From: JABDPF01 sp036351055
Lineage (GTDB): Bacteria; Pseudomonadota; Gammaproteobacteria; Xanthomonadales; SZUA-36
Assembly: GCA_036351055.1 (NCBI GenBank)
Contig: JAZBOH010000247.1
Span: 1 to 48,139 of the forward strand
Length of the DNA: 48,139 nt
Reading direction: 5' to 3'
Both the position numbers and the translations under genes were made by a program. The notes under the pieces are model-generated. The model ran no database searches. It worked only from the letters and a program-made list of their open reading frames with translations, and was not told the DNA's origin. Shown one piece after another: positions 35,226 to 43,486 of this stretch. The first letter of the stretch is position 1; the number at the start of each line of letters is the position of its first letter.

Positions 35226-35281
35226 CTGATACGGATGCATGAAAAGCACTTTTCTGAGCTCTGTTTCGCCTCAGTGGTTTC

Positions 35282-35297
35282 ACTCGGGGCCCCGAGT
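35282..35297. repeat. Perfect palindrome between hydrolase and TSUP genes
   Basis: ACTCGGGG-CCCCGAGT, 16-bp perfect inverted repeat, 56 nt after the hydrolase stop, in a 252-nt gap that shows no convincing gene. It may be a hairpin on the mRNA or a protein site. No T-run directly follows, so it is not a standard terminator. Confidence 0.35.
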
Positions 35298-35477
35298 TAC
35301 CCGTTTTATGGTTCAATTTGTTTTCCCGGGAGAATTACACCGTCTGGGCAGCGCGGCCATATTCCTCATATACGGTGGTCCCGGTCAGGTCGCTTTTGTA
35401 TTGCCGGGCTGGCTATTGCCTGGAACCAAGGGCAAATCGCTGGAAGAACTCGAGTTGGTGTTGGGGGAAAAACGTAA

Positions 35478-36497
35478 ATGCAGCGAAAGCAGTTGGCTCC
35501 ATTTATTACCTGGCTGGTAGTGTTCTACGGCGCCTGGCTGGCACTGGTTATTTTTGGCGGTTACCTCAGCACGGTCCTGGAACACTGGCCGATGGCGGCG
35601 GCGATGGCAATGGGTTCCTATGTGGCCGGTTCCACACCGATGGGCGGAGGCACGGTCGGATTTCCGGTGTTGGTGTTGTTTATGGACCTGCCTGCCACGC
35701 TGGGTAGGGATTTCAGTTTTGCCATCCAGGCGGTCGGCATGACCAGCGCCAGTATCTACATCCTGTGCAGCAGGCAGGAACTTGAATGGCCAATGTTGCG
35801 TGCGGCGTTGCCGGGTGCGCTAATCGGCACACCGCTGGGTATCCTGTTCGTTGCACCGCTTGCTTCTGACCTCTTTATCAAGCTTCTTTTTGCGTCCATG
35901 TGGTGCAGCTTTGGCCTGTTACACCTGCGCCGGATCAGGGAGATCACCAGTTACGAGGGCATGACGCCTCACGACATTGGCTTCGACCATCGGGTCGGAT
36001 TCATTGTCGGTTTTTTTGGCGGCCTGACCATTGCGAGCATCACGGGTGTCGGTATCGACATGTTTCTCTACATGTTCCTGGTGCTCTGGTGCCACGCAGA
36101 CCTGAAGATCGCCATTCCCACTTCCGTGGTCCTGATGGCCTTCACGTCGCTGGTAGGCGTCGCCTTCAAACTGTTGTTTGGCGGGTTTGAGCCTGGCACC
36201 TTCGAGAACTGGCTGGCTGCAGCGCCGGTTGTGGCGATCGGTGCGCCGTTCGGGGCCCTGGTCGTCAGCAAGATCGGACGCCGCCTCACGCTTGTCGTGG
36301 TTTCCGTGCTCTGTGTGCTGCAGTTTATCTGGACCCTGGTGCACGAACGAGCCTTGCTGACCGTATGGAGTTTTTCAGCGGCGCTTCTGGGCGTGGTGAT
36401 ATTCCTGTTGCTGTTCCAGGATATGTACCAGCACGGTTACCGACTGGCACGGCGTAAGCGGGCGCAAATGCCTTCCACCAAGGGGGGCGAAACATGA
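35478..36497 (+). CDS. TSUP/TauE-SafE family permease
   Basis: 339-aa inner-membrane protein with about eight predicted helices. The family pattern (GSTPMGGGTVGFPVLVL early, GFFGGLTIASITGVGIDMFLY in the middle) matches TauE/SafE anion exporters or importers of sulfite, sulfonates or other organic anions. GGGGGA is 9 nt before the ATG. It is the only obvious inner-membrane transporter in the sugar island; no ABC or MFS sugar importer is seen. The link to sugar use is by position only. Confidence 0.88.
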   Translation: MQRKQLAPFITWLVVFYGAWLALVIFGGYLSTVLEHWPMAAAMAMGSYVAGSTPMGGGTVGFPVLVLFMDLPATLGRDFSFAIQAVGMTSASIYILCSRQELEWPMLRAALPGALIGTPLGILFVAPLASDLFIKLLFASMWCSFGLLHLRRIREITSYEGMTPHDIGFDHRVGFIVGFFGGLTIASITGVGIDMFLYMFLVLWCHADLKIAIPTSVVLMAFTSLVGVAFKLLFGGFEPGTFENWLAAAPVVAIGAPFGALVVSKIGRRLTLVVVSVLCVLQFIWTLVHERALLTVWSFSAALLGVVIFLLLFQDMYQHGYRLARRKRAQMPSTKGGET

Positions 36498-36609
36498 GTG
36501 AAATCATGCCGTGGAGCCATAAACCCGGCTTCCGGGAGCATACGGAAATCGTAAGAGCGTTGACCCCCGTTTAGTAGGGCGTTCGCCGGTACAATCCGGC
36601 GGCCTGGTG

Positions 36610-37041
36610 TCAGGAAGCTGCGCTTCCGTACCAGGGTGCCGAGTCAGCTGCTTCCTGCTGTGGCATGCTGGCCACAATCGGGTCGTTGGAGCTGAATTCC
36701 CGATTACTCGCGTCGTTCTGAACCCAATAGAGCTTTGCCTGCCGGTCACTCTGGATCGTCAGGTGCCCTTTGCACACATACCAGAGCAGGTAGATAGCGA
36801 GAAAACCGGCTGTCCAGCTGAGTGCGCCTCCAATTGTGCTATCCACGACAAATCGGCCCAGCAGGAAAAGTGATGCCACTAACAGGCCGCGCAACAGCCA
36901 CGACATTGCGTGCTGAAAATGCAGCTTGAGTGTTTTCCTGTTCAGATTGCGTGTGGCTTGGGAGAGATCGGTATTGCGGTCGAGAAGCCGGGCATCCGCG
37001 CCCAGCAGACTGATCACGTGAAACTGTTCCATGTTTTTCAT
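36610..37041 (-). CDS. Small two-helix membrane protein
   Basis: 143 aa from ATG 37041 (AAGGA 8 nt upstream); further in-frame starts reach 37080. Two adjacent membrane helices (about 53-68 and 76-94) and polar N- and C-terminal domains. Unknown family. It is divergent from the TonB receptor and shares its 327-nt regulatory region (operators O3/O3b), so it might be co-regulated. Confidence 0.65.
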   Translation of the reverse strand: MKNMEQFHVISLLGADARLLDRNTDLSQATRNLNRKTLKLHFQHAMSWLLRGLLVASLFLLGRFVVDSTIGGALSWTAGFLAIYLLWYVCKGHLTIQSDRQAKLYWVQNDASNREFSSNDPIVASMPQQEAADSAPWYGSAAS

Positions 37042-37242
37042 CCTCAACGTCCTTGTCAGGATATTCATGATTATATACACATAATTTGAATTCTGCGAAT
37101 TTGCCGCATTCAGCTAATTTCCTGCAAGTTTCCGTGCTCCTGCTTCATTCCTCCTGTCACCGACAGAAAAGTCCGAAAATGGGTGCCGGATACTCCAGAC
37201 TCCCGTGACTCAATTTCTGCTGTCCTGGCATACTGGCGGAAA

Positions 37243-37256
37243 TGTAATCGTTTACA
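37243..37256. promoter_or_regulatory. LacI-family operator O3 (TonB receptor)
   Basis: TGTAATCGTTTACA, one base off the perfect palindrome of O1 and O2 (flanked by A and T, 16-bp near-palindrome). 126 nt before the receptor start. A second site lies one operator length away. Confidence 0.75.
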
Positions 37257-37262
37257 TAAGCG

Positions 37263-37276
37263 TGTAAGCGCTTTCA
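37263..37276. promoter_or_regulatory. LacI-family operator O3b (TonB receptor)
   Basis: TGTAAGCGCTTTCA: near-palindrome that fits the LacI/CcpA consensus TGWAARCGYTWWCA. It lies 20 bp centre-to-centre from O3, about two helical turns, so two repressor dimers could sit on the same face. Confidence 0.6.
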
Positions 37277-37368
37277 TTTTATTTTCGAAAGAGTTAGTAT
37301 GCAGATGTTGAGAGAAGCGACAGTACGTGTTTAGGTGGAAATCAAAAGAGACATAGAGGGCACAAACA

Positions 37369-40329
37369 TTGAATAAACAAGCACTTAGAATGAATCCGCT
37401 GCCGAGCAGCATCGCTTTGGCACTCGGTGTGGTGGGCATCGCGCCCGCAATGGCGCAGTCTTCGGGCTCGGAAGAGGCCAGCATGATGGAAGAGGTCACG
37501 GTGACCGGTGTACGTCGAAGCCTGATTGATTCGGCCGCCATCAAGCGTGATGCCGATGGTGTTGTCGACGCGCTTTCCGCAGAGGATATCGGTAAGTTCC
37601 CGGATACGAACCTGGCTGAAGCCATGCAGCGTATCACCGGTGTCTCCATTGACCGTGGTGGTCCCGGCGGCGCTTCGGGTGAAGGCCAGAGAATTACCGT
37701 TCGCGGTATTGGCCCGGATTACAACCTGGTGTTGCTCAATGGACGCCAAATGCCGGCATCCTCCATCCTGGATACCGCGGCATCCACGTCGCGGGCCTTC
37801 GATTTCTCTAACCTGGCGGCCGAAGCTGTTTCCGGCGTCGACGTTTACAAGACCAGCATGTCGAATATCCCCACTGGTGGTATCGGCGCGACCGTCAATA
37901 TCCGCACGGCGCGTCCGCTGGATGTCGGCGACCGCACGATCAGTGTCGGCGCCAAGGGTGTTTACGATCAATCCGCGCAGGATCCAAAGTGGACACCGGA
38001 GATTTCAGGCATCTACAGCGATGTATTCGCCGACGGCACTTTCGGTATCACGCTGACCGGCATCTACCAGGATCGCGAACTGGGTTACAACCAGGCAGCT
38101 GCTACCAGTGGCTGGCGGTCATTCAGGGGCGACGAGGTCAACTGGGGAACGATCCCTCTGCCGGGTGCTCCGGGTTCCGAAAACATCACCAACCGCCCGG
38201 GTCCTGATGACATTTACTCGGTTCCGCAGAATATCTTTTACGGTCTGAACTCGGTCTCAAGGGAGAGGATCAACGGCCAGCTCACCCTGCAATGGCGTCC
38301 GGTCGACTCGCTGACCATGACCCTGGATTACACCTATTCCGAGATGGAAGTACAGACTGAGCGTAGCGAATTGTCTGCATGGTTCAACTTCGGCGCCTCT
38401 GAAAGTGCCTGGGAAGATGGCCCGGCTGCTGCACCCCTCCTGTATCGTGAGTTCTACGACGGCTACCCGACCGACGTCGGCGCCGGTGGCGCCAAGTTCG
38501 GCACCAAGAACGAGAACAACTCGATCGGCTTCAACGTTGAGTGGATCGCAAGAGACGGCCTCGGTTTCGCACTGGACGTGCACAGTTCGGAGGCTGAATC
38601 CGGTGCAGCCAGCCCGTATGGCTCGAACTCCGTGCTGGGTGGTGTTGGGTACTACCGTGGCACCACGGCCGCCGATTATTCATCAGACTTCCCGGTATTG
38701 ATCATGGAAACCCCCAATGGTCAGCTGGACCCGTCGGCGATGCTGACCGGTGGCGCCAGTTTCCGCAACAGCTATATGAAGTCTGAAGTCGAGCAGCTCG
38801 ACCTGAGCGGCTACTGGGACATGAACGACACCATGACCCTGGACTTCGGTGTGACCGGGACCGAGGTGAACAATCGTTCTGCCTTCTCCAATGTGCAGTA
38901 CGACAACTGGGGCGGCATCGGTTCCGCCGACGATTACCCGGATGAGTTGTGGCAGATCCGTGATGTGCGCAGCGCCTTCAGTAACATCTCCGGCAGCAAC
39001 AACCCCGATCTGTTCAACCAGATGTTTGTCTGGAACTGGGACCAGATGATTCCGATCGCGGAAGCTTCACGTGGCCAGACGCTTGCCGCTTCACCTGACT
39101 TCACGACAGACCGGCGCACCAAGGAAGAAACCACCAGTGCCTACCTGCAATACCGTTGGAATTTCGACATCGGTAACATGAACGCGAACCTGCGTGCCGG
39201 ACTGCGCTACGAGGAGACAGAAGTCACCTCGGAGGCACTGGTGCCGATCGCTGAACAGATCCTGTGGGCCGGTGATAACGAGTACAACATCGTATTCGGT
39301 GATCCGGACTTCACGCAGCTGGATGGTAAATACGATTACATACTGCCTAACCTCGATTTCAGCCTCGAAGTCATGGACGGCGTGATTGTGCGCGGCAGTT
39401 ACAGCGAAACGATCGGCCGTCCGGGCTGGGGCGATATCCAGGGCGGGCAGACGCTCAACAGCCTGGTCCGCGTGGACGGTGGCTCCGGCCAGCAGGGCGA
39501 CCCCGGCCTGTTACCACTGGAATCCAAGAACTACGACCTGTCGTTCGAGTGGTACTACGGTAACGGCAGCTACGCTTCCGTCGGTTACTTCTTCAAGGAC
39601 GTTTCGAATTACGTCGGCATCACCCAGATTACGGATACCCCGTTCAGTCTGCCCCATCCGGGCCAGGGTGACTGGGTTGCGGAAGCCATGGCTGCAGGTA
39701 ACAGCTCTGCCCAGGACATTCGCCAGTACATCTTCAGCACCTATGGTGATGATCCGGCGGTCAATATCACCGGCACGGACTCGAACGGCAGGTTCACAGG
39801 AACCATCGCAGGTCGACAGGGCGCTGATCCGGCATCGACATTCGATATCCAGGTCCCCTCAAACCAGCAGGATGCCGAGATCGATGGTTGGGAACTCGCT
39901 GTGCAGCATATTTTCGGAGACAGCGGCTTTGGCATAATCGCCAACTACACCATCGTCGATTCAGACATCCAGTACGACAACTTCAGCATCGGTGACCAGT
40001 TCGCGATCGAAGGGCTGAGTGACTCGTACAACCTGGTGGGCTTCTACGACAAGAACGGCTGGATTGCACGCCTCGCGTACAACTGGCGTGATGCGTTTCT
40101 GTCCGGTCGTTTCGACGGCGGCGGCAATCCCAACCCGCTGTACACCGACGAGTACGGGCAGTTGGACGGCATCGTCAGTTACACCATGGAAAACGGCGTC
40201 ACGCTGTTTGTCGAAGGCTTCAACCTGACCGACGAGTACTCCCGCGTATTCGGCCGGTCGGAGTTGCAGACCCACTTCGTCACGCAGCTTGGTCGTCGCT
40301 ACGGTGTCGGAGCGCGCTGGAACTTCTGA
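37369..40329 (+). CDS. TonB-dependent receptor, carbohydrate-type
   Basis: 986-aa outer-membrane transporter. TTG 37369 is preferred, with GAGGG 8 nt upstream and signal start MNKQALRMNPLPSSIALALG; ATG 37390 is the alternative. Signal to about residue 29, a TonB box-like MEEVTVTGVRR, a plug (about 50-190, with RITGVSID, GQRITVRGIGPDYNLVLLNGRQMP and TGGIGATVNIRTARPLD), then a beta-barrel ending in a C-terminal aromatic (RWNF). This matches the TonB-Xanth-Caul family often found in oligosaccharide loci. Two operators upstream and the GH1 and xyl genes nearby support a glycoside or xylo-oligosaccharide substrate; this is inferred. Confidence 0.9.
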   Translation: MNKQALRMNPLPSSIALALGVVGIAPAMAQSSGSEEASMMEEVTVTGVRRSLIDSAAIKRDADGVVDALSAEDIGKFPDTNLAEAMQRITGVSIDRGGPGGASGEGQRITVRGIGPDYNLVLLNGRQMPASSILDTAASTSRAFDFSNLAAEAVSGVDVYKTSMSNIPTGGIGATVNIRTARPLDVGDRTISVGAKGVYDQSAQDPKWTPEISGIYSDVFADGTFGITLTGIYQDRELGYNQAAATSGWRSFRGDEVNWGTIPLPGAPGSENITNRPGPDDIYSVPQNIFYGLNSVSRERINGQLTLQWRPVDSLTMTLDYTYSEMEVQTERSELSAWFNFGASESAWEDGPAAAPLLYREFYDGYPTDVGAGGAKFGTKNENNSIGFNVEWIARDGLGFALDVHSSEAESGAASPYGSNSVLGGVGYYRGTTAADYSSDFPVLIMETPNGQLDPSAMLTGGASFRNSYMKSEVEQLDLSGYWDMNDTMTLDFGVTGTEVNNRSAFSNVQYDNWGGIGSADDYPDELWQIRDVRSAFSNISGSNNPDLFNQMFVWNWDQMIPIAEASRGQTLAASPDFTTDRRTKEETTSAYLQYRWNFDIGNMNANLRAGLRYEETEVTSEALVPIAEQILWAGDNEYNIVFGDPDFTQLDGKYDYILPNLDFSLEVMDGVIVRGSYSETIGRPGWGDIQGGQTLNSLVRVDGGSGQQGDPGLLPLESKNYDLSFEWYYGNGSYASVGYFFKDVSNYVGITQITDTPFSLPHPGQGDWVAEAMAAGNSSAQDIRQYIFSTYGDDPAVNITGTDSNGRFTGTIAGRQGADPASTFDIQVPSNQQDAEIDGWELAVQHIFGDSGFGIIANYTIVDSDIQYDNFSIGDQFAIEGLSDSYNLVGFYDKNGWIARLAYNWRDAFLSGRFDGGGNPNPLYTDEYGQLDGIVSYTMENGVTLFVEGFNLTDEYSRVFGRSELQTHFVTQLGRRYGVGARWNF

Positions 40330-40348
40330 GCGTTCTGACATGACATCG

Positions 40349-40376
40349 AAAAAGCCGCTGGAGACAGCGGCTTTTT
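40349..40376 (+). terminator. Strong intrinsic terminator after the receptor
   Basis: AAAAAGCCGCTG (40349-40360), loop GAGA, CAGCGGCTTTTT (40365-40376): a perfect 12-bp stem including the A/T tails and a T-run, 20 nt after the receptor stop. It should sharply lower transcription into the cassette at 40429, or could act in both directions. Confidence 0.8.
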
Positions 40377-40428
40377 CGTTTCCGGCGATCCTTACGAATA
40401 ACTCAAAATTCAGCGTATCATTCAAACC

Positions 40429-41145
40429 ATGCGGGAACCGTCTCTACAGGTCAATTCGGGTGCCTCACTGAGCGTCAGGCGCGTGGGCCAGGAGCAAACG
40501 CCAGTGATCATAATCGACGGCTTTGCCCAGGACACCAGCGAGGTCATCGATTTCGCGTGCACCGGCGCCGCCTACGGCGACGATGCGACATCGGCCTACC
40601 CGGGAATTCGTGCCAAGCTGCCACGCTCCTACGTCGTGCCGTTGTTGAACAGTATTTTCCGTCTGCTCTACCAGGTTTACGCGGTGCCCGCCAACCTCAA
40701 GCTGAAGCCCGTCAACACGGTTTATTCGCTTATCGCAACACCTGAGGACGAGCTGTCTGCGGCCCAATGCGTGCCCCACTTCGACAGCAATACAGGCTGG
40801 TACCTGGCGGTTCTGCATTACCTGAACCCCGGTGAGTTTTGCTCCACGGGCCTGTTTCGGCACCGGCCAACCGGGTTCGAGAGAATTACTACAGAGCGAC
40901 TGGGTGAATTCCTGGCCTCCAGCCGGGCCTATACCGAGAAACACGGAGAGCCCCCGCAGCGCTATATAAACGGTTCAGCGGGGCAGTTCGAACTGTACGA
41001 GGAAATCGCCTACAAGCCGAACCGCCTGGTGGTTTATCCCGGCAACCTGCTGCACTCGGGGCTGGTCGATCCCGCGGTGGATATCAACCCCGATCCCCGC
41101 AGCGGACGCCTGACCGCGAATATTTTCGTCGATTTCAGAGCATGA
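40429..41145 (+). CDS. DUF6445 protein (2OG-dioxygenase-like)
   Basis: 238-aa cytoplasmic protein of the DUF6445 family. PHFDSNTGWYLAVLHYLN (H117-x-D119) and YPGNLLHSGL (H209) give an HxD...H triad, as in Fe(II)/2-oxoglutarate-type enzymes; a conserved Arg is not certain. Function unknown. First gene of the cassette, its stop overlaps the halogenase start (ATGA). The preceding terminator means it needs read-through or its own promoter, which I could not locate. Confidence 0.75.
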   Translation: MREPSLQVNSGASLSVRRVGQEQTPVIIIDGFAQDTSEVIDFACTGAAYGDDATSAYPGIRAKLPRSYVVPLLNSIFRLLYQVYAVPANLKLKPVNTVYSLIATPEDELSAAQCVPHFDSNTGWYLAVLHYLNPGEFCSTGLFRHRPTGFERITTERLGEFLASSRAYTEKHGEPPQRYINGSAGQFELYEEIAYKPNRLVVYPGNLLHSGLVDPAVDINPDPRSGRLTANIFVDFRA

Positions 41146-42698
41146 GCAAACCGGTCAGAAATATCGTTGTCGTGGGCGGGGGCTCAGCCGGCTGGTTGAC
41201 CGCTGGCGTGCTGGCGGCAGAACATGATGCCGGGGCCGGCGGCGCGCGCATCACCCTGATCGAGTCTCCGGATGTCAATCCGGTCGGCGTGGGTGAAGGC
41301 ACCTGGCCGTCCATGCGTGACACCCTGCGCAAGATGGGCGTTTCCGAAACGGAATTTATCCGCCAGTGCAACGTTTCTTTCAAGCAAGCTTCGAAATTCG
41401 TGCACTGGGTGACCGGCGAGCCCGGTGACTACTACTACCATCCGTTTTCCGTTCCAGCGGGTTTCGGGCGGGTGGACGCGGCGCCGTTGTGGCGCCTTGC
41501 ATACCCGCACCGTCGCTATGCCGATGTCGTCAGTTTCCAGCCGCAGCTATGCGAACAGGGCAAGGCGCCCAAGCAGGCAGCGACGCCCGAGTTCGCGGCC
41601 GTTGCCAACTACGCCTATCATCTCGATGCCGGAAAGTTCGGCCAATTCCTGCAGGCACATTGCACGAAGCAACTCGGCGTCCACCACGTGCTGGAACATG
41701 TGCGGGGAATTCGTGCCGCGGATAACGGTGATATCGCGGCTCTGCAGCTCGCGAACGACGATGAGTTGCAGGGCGACCTGTTTATCGACTGCACCGGCTT
41801 TTCGTCCATGCTGCTCGGCGGCCATTTCGGAATACCGTTCGTCAGCAGGTCGGGTGAACTGTTTTGCGACACGGCACAGGCAGTCCAGGTGCCCTATGCA
41901 AACGCAAATGCGGACATTGCCTCGCATACCATCTCTACCGCCCAGAGTGCGGGCTGGATTTGGGACATCGGCTTACCCACGCGGCGCGGGACCGGGCACG
42001 TCTATTCCAGCGCGCACACAAGCGACGAAGAGGCGGTCAGGGCGCTTGAGTCCTACGTTCGCCAAACGGGTGGGGATTGGGACGGAATCTCCGGGACCGT
42101 GCGAAAGTTCTCCATCAATCCCGGGCACCGGGAAGTCTTCTGGCACCGTAACTGTGTCGCGGTTGGAATTGCCGCAGGCTTCATCGAGCCGCTGGAAGCC
42201 TCGGCGCTGGCGCTGATCGAAATGTCGGCCGCAATGATTGCGGACGACCTGCCGGCAACGCGCGAACTGATGGATTCGGCTGCACGGCGCTTCAATGAAA
42301 GGGCCCTTTACCGCTGGGGGCGCATCATCGATTTTCTCAAGCTGCATTACCTGTTGAGCCAACGCAGCGATTCCGAGTTCTGGATCGACAACCGGAGCAG
42401 CGAGACCGTTTCGCCACGTTTGCAGGAATTGTTGGAGATTTGGAAGTACCGCTCACCTTCGCGCCGGGATTTTCACGAGATCGAGGAAATTTTTCCAGCC
42501 GCGAGCTACCAGTTCGTACTACATGGCATGGGCTTCGAGCAGCTTGCTGAACCCCCGGCCAGGCGTTCGACCCGGCCGCAGGATGCCGAGCCGTTTGTCA
42601 GGGAAAATAATGCCCTGGCGGCAAAATACCTGGCCGGGCTGCCTTCTAACCGGGCCTTGATCGAGCACGTTAACAAGCATGGGTTGAAACGAATTTAG
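41142..42698 (+). CDS. Flavin-dependent halogenase-like protein (first)
   Basis: 518-aa FAD protein of the tryptophan-halogenase family. GGGSAG (12-17) binds FAD, K81 in VSFKQASKF aligns with the catalytic Lys, and W272-I-W274-D-I is the halogenase WxWxI signature, followed by GLP instead of the usual IPL. At the end, GFIEPLEASA (E352) replaces the canonical EPLEST. It probably retains flavin chemistry, but the altered halide region makes its activity uncertain. It belongs to a SapC/cupin/halogenase gene set often beside TonB receptors. No true substrate is known to me for this group. Confidence 0.85.
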   Translation: MSKPVRNIVVVGGGSAGWLTAGVLAAEHDAGAGGARITLIESPDVNPVGVGEGTWPSMRDTLRKMGVSETEFIRQCNVSFKQASKFVHWVTGEPGDYYYHPFSVPAGFGRVDAAPLWRLAYPHRRYADVVSFQPQLCEQGKAPKQAATPEFAAVANYAYHLDAGKFGQFLQAHCTKQLGVHHVLEHVRGIRAADNGDIAALQLANDDELQGDLFIDCTGFSSMLLGGHFGIPFVSRSGELFCDTAQAVQVPYANANADIASHTISTAQSAGWIWDIGLPTRRGTGHVYSSAHTSDEEAVRALESYVRQTGGDWDGISGTVRKFSINPGHREVFWHRNCVAVGIAAGFIEPLEASALALIEMSAAMIADDLPATRELMDSAARRFNERALYRWGRIIDFLKLHYLLSQRSDSEFWIDNRSSETVSPRLQELLEIWKYRSPSRRDFHEIEEIFPAASYQFVLHGMGFEQLAEPPARRSTRPQDAEPFVRENNALAAKYLAGLPSNRALIEHVNKHGLKRI

Positions 42699-42739
42699 CC
42701 CCATATATCATCCACCGAAAGCAGAAAATGGGAACAGGC

Positions 42740-43486
42740 ATGGCCAGATATCAAATCCTCAACAACATCGATCACAGGGACCTGCGGGTACGGCAGGAGC
42801 GATCGGCTGAACTGGGTGACAAGCAGTGGTTCACCGCCACCTTCCCGGAAGAGTTTCGCAACCTGCAACGCCACTACCCGATCGTTTTTTCCAAGAACCC
42901 GGACAGCGGCATCTTTCAGTCCGTCGCCCTGCTGGGATTCAGGGAAGATGAGAACCTGTTCCTGGGTGAAGACGGATGGGACGCAGGATACATACCGCTG
43001 AACATCTTGCGCTCGCCTTTCCTGATCGCTTACCAGGAACAGAAAGAAGACGGCGTCACCGGCAAGGAGATGGTCGTTTCGATCGACACCGAAAGCCCGC
43101 GCGTCAGCGGGGACGATGGTGAGCCTTTGTTCCTCGAACACGGTGGAAATACCGAGTTTCTCGAGCAGGTTAATTCGATTCTGCAGACCCTGGCCCGGGG
43201 ATTCGACCGCAACCAGGCTTTTCATGACATGCTGATCGGCATGGACCTGCTCGAGTCGTTCGTGCTGGACGTCGAGCTGAATGATGGCTCCGAACACCGC
43301 ATGTCGGGCTTCTACACGATCAACGAACCTTCACTGAGAGGCCTGACTGGCGATGACCTGGTTGTGCTGAACAACAACGGTTTCCTCGAACCGATCTACA
43401 TGGCCATTGCCTCCATGTCCAACCTGCCCGACCTGGTCGAGCGCAAAAACCGCCTGGTGATGATGGGGGCCGATGCTGAACATTGA
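42740..43486 (+). CDS. SapC-family protein
   Basis: 248 aa from ATG 42740 (GGGAA 6 nt upstream; ATG 42728 lies four codons earlier). The SapC family pattern is visible: MARYQILNNIDHRDLRV, FPEEFRNLQRHYPIVFSKNP, SVALLGFREDENLFL and FTIN-like FYTINEPSL. No signal peptide. The name comes from a Campylobacter S-layer locus, and there is no reason to call this an S-layer gene. In this cassette it could bind the shared substrate or protein partner. Overlaps the cupin gene by 14 nt. Confidence 0.85.
   Translation: MARYQILNNIDHRDLRVRQERSAELGDKQWFTATFPEEFRNLQRHYPIVFSKNPDSGIFQSVALLGFREDENLFLGEDGWDAGYIPLNILRSPFLIAYQEQKEDGVTGKEMVVSIDTESPRVSGDDGEPLFLEHGGNTEFLEQVNSILQTLARGFDRNQAFHDMLIGMDLLESFVLDVELNDGSEHRMSGFYTINEPSLRGLTGDDLVVLNNNGFLEPIYMAIASMSNLPDLVERKNRLVMMGADAEH

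Larger units (their letters stand above)
37042..37368. other. Regulatory intergenic region of the receptor
   Basis: 327 nt without a gene between the small membrane protein and the TonB receptor. Contents: two palindromic operators (37243-37256 and 37263-37276), then an AT-rich run (37277-37300), and GAGGG about 8 nt before the TTG start at 37369. No good promoter pair can be placed; TTTACA inside O3 could serve as a -35 but no matching -10 is convincing. Confidence 0.6.

Noticed and set aside
35239..35520. A 93-codon frame between the hydrolase and the TSUP gene
   Set aside because: It runs 43 nt into the TSUP gene in another frame, has no ribosome site and no family resemblance.
42740..43486. 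SapC as evidence for an S-layer system
   Set aside because: The family name comes from one Campylobacter locus; no S-layer protein or its secretion genes are here, and the neighbours are a TonB receptor and oxidoreductases.
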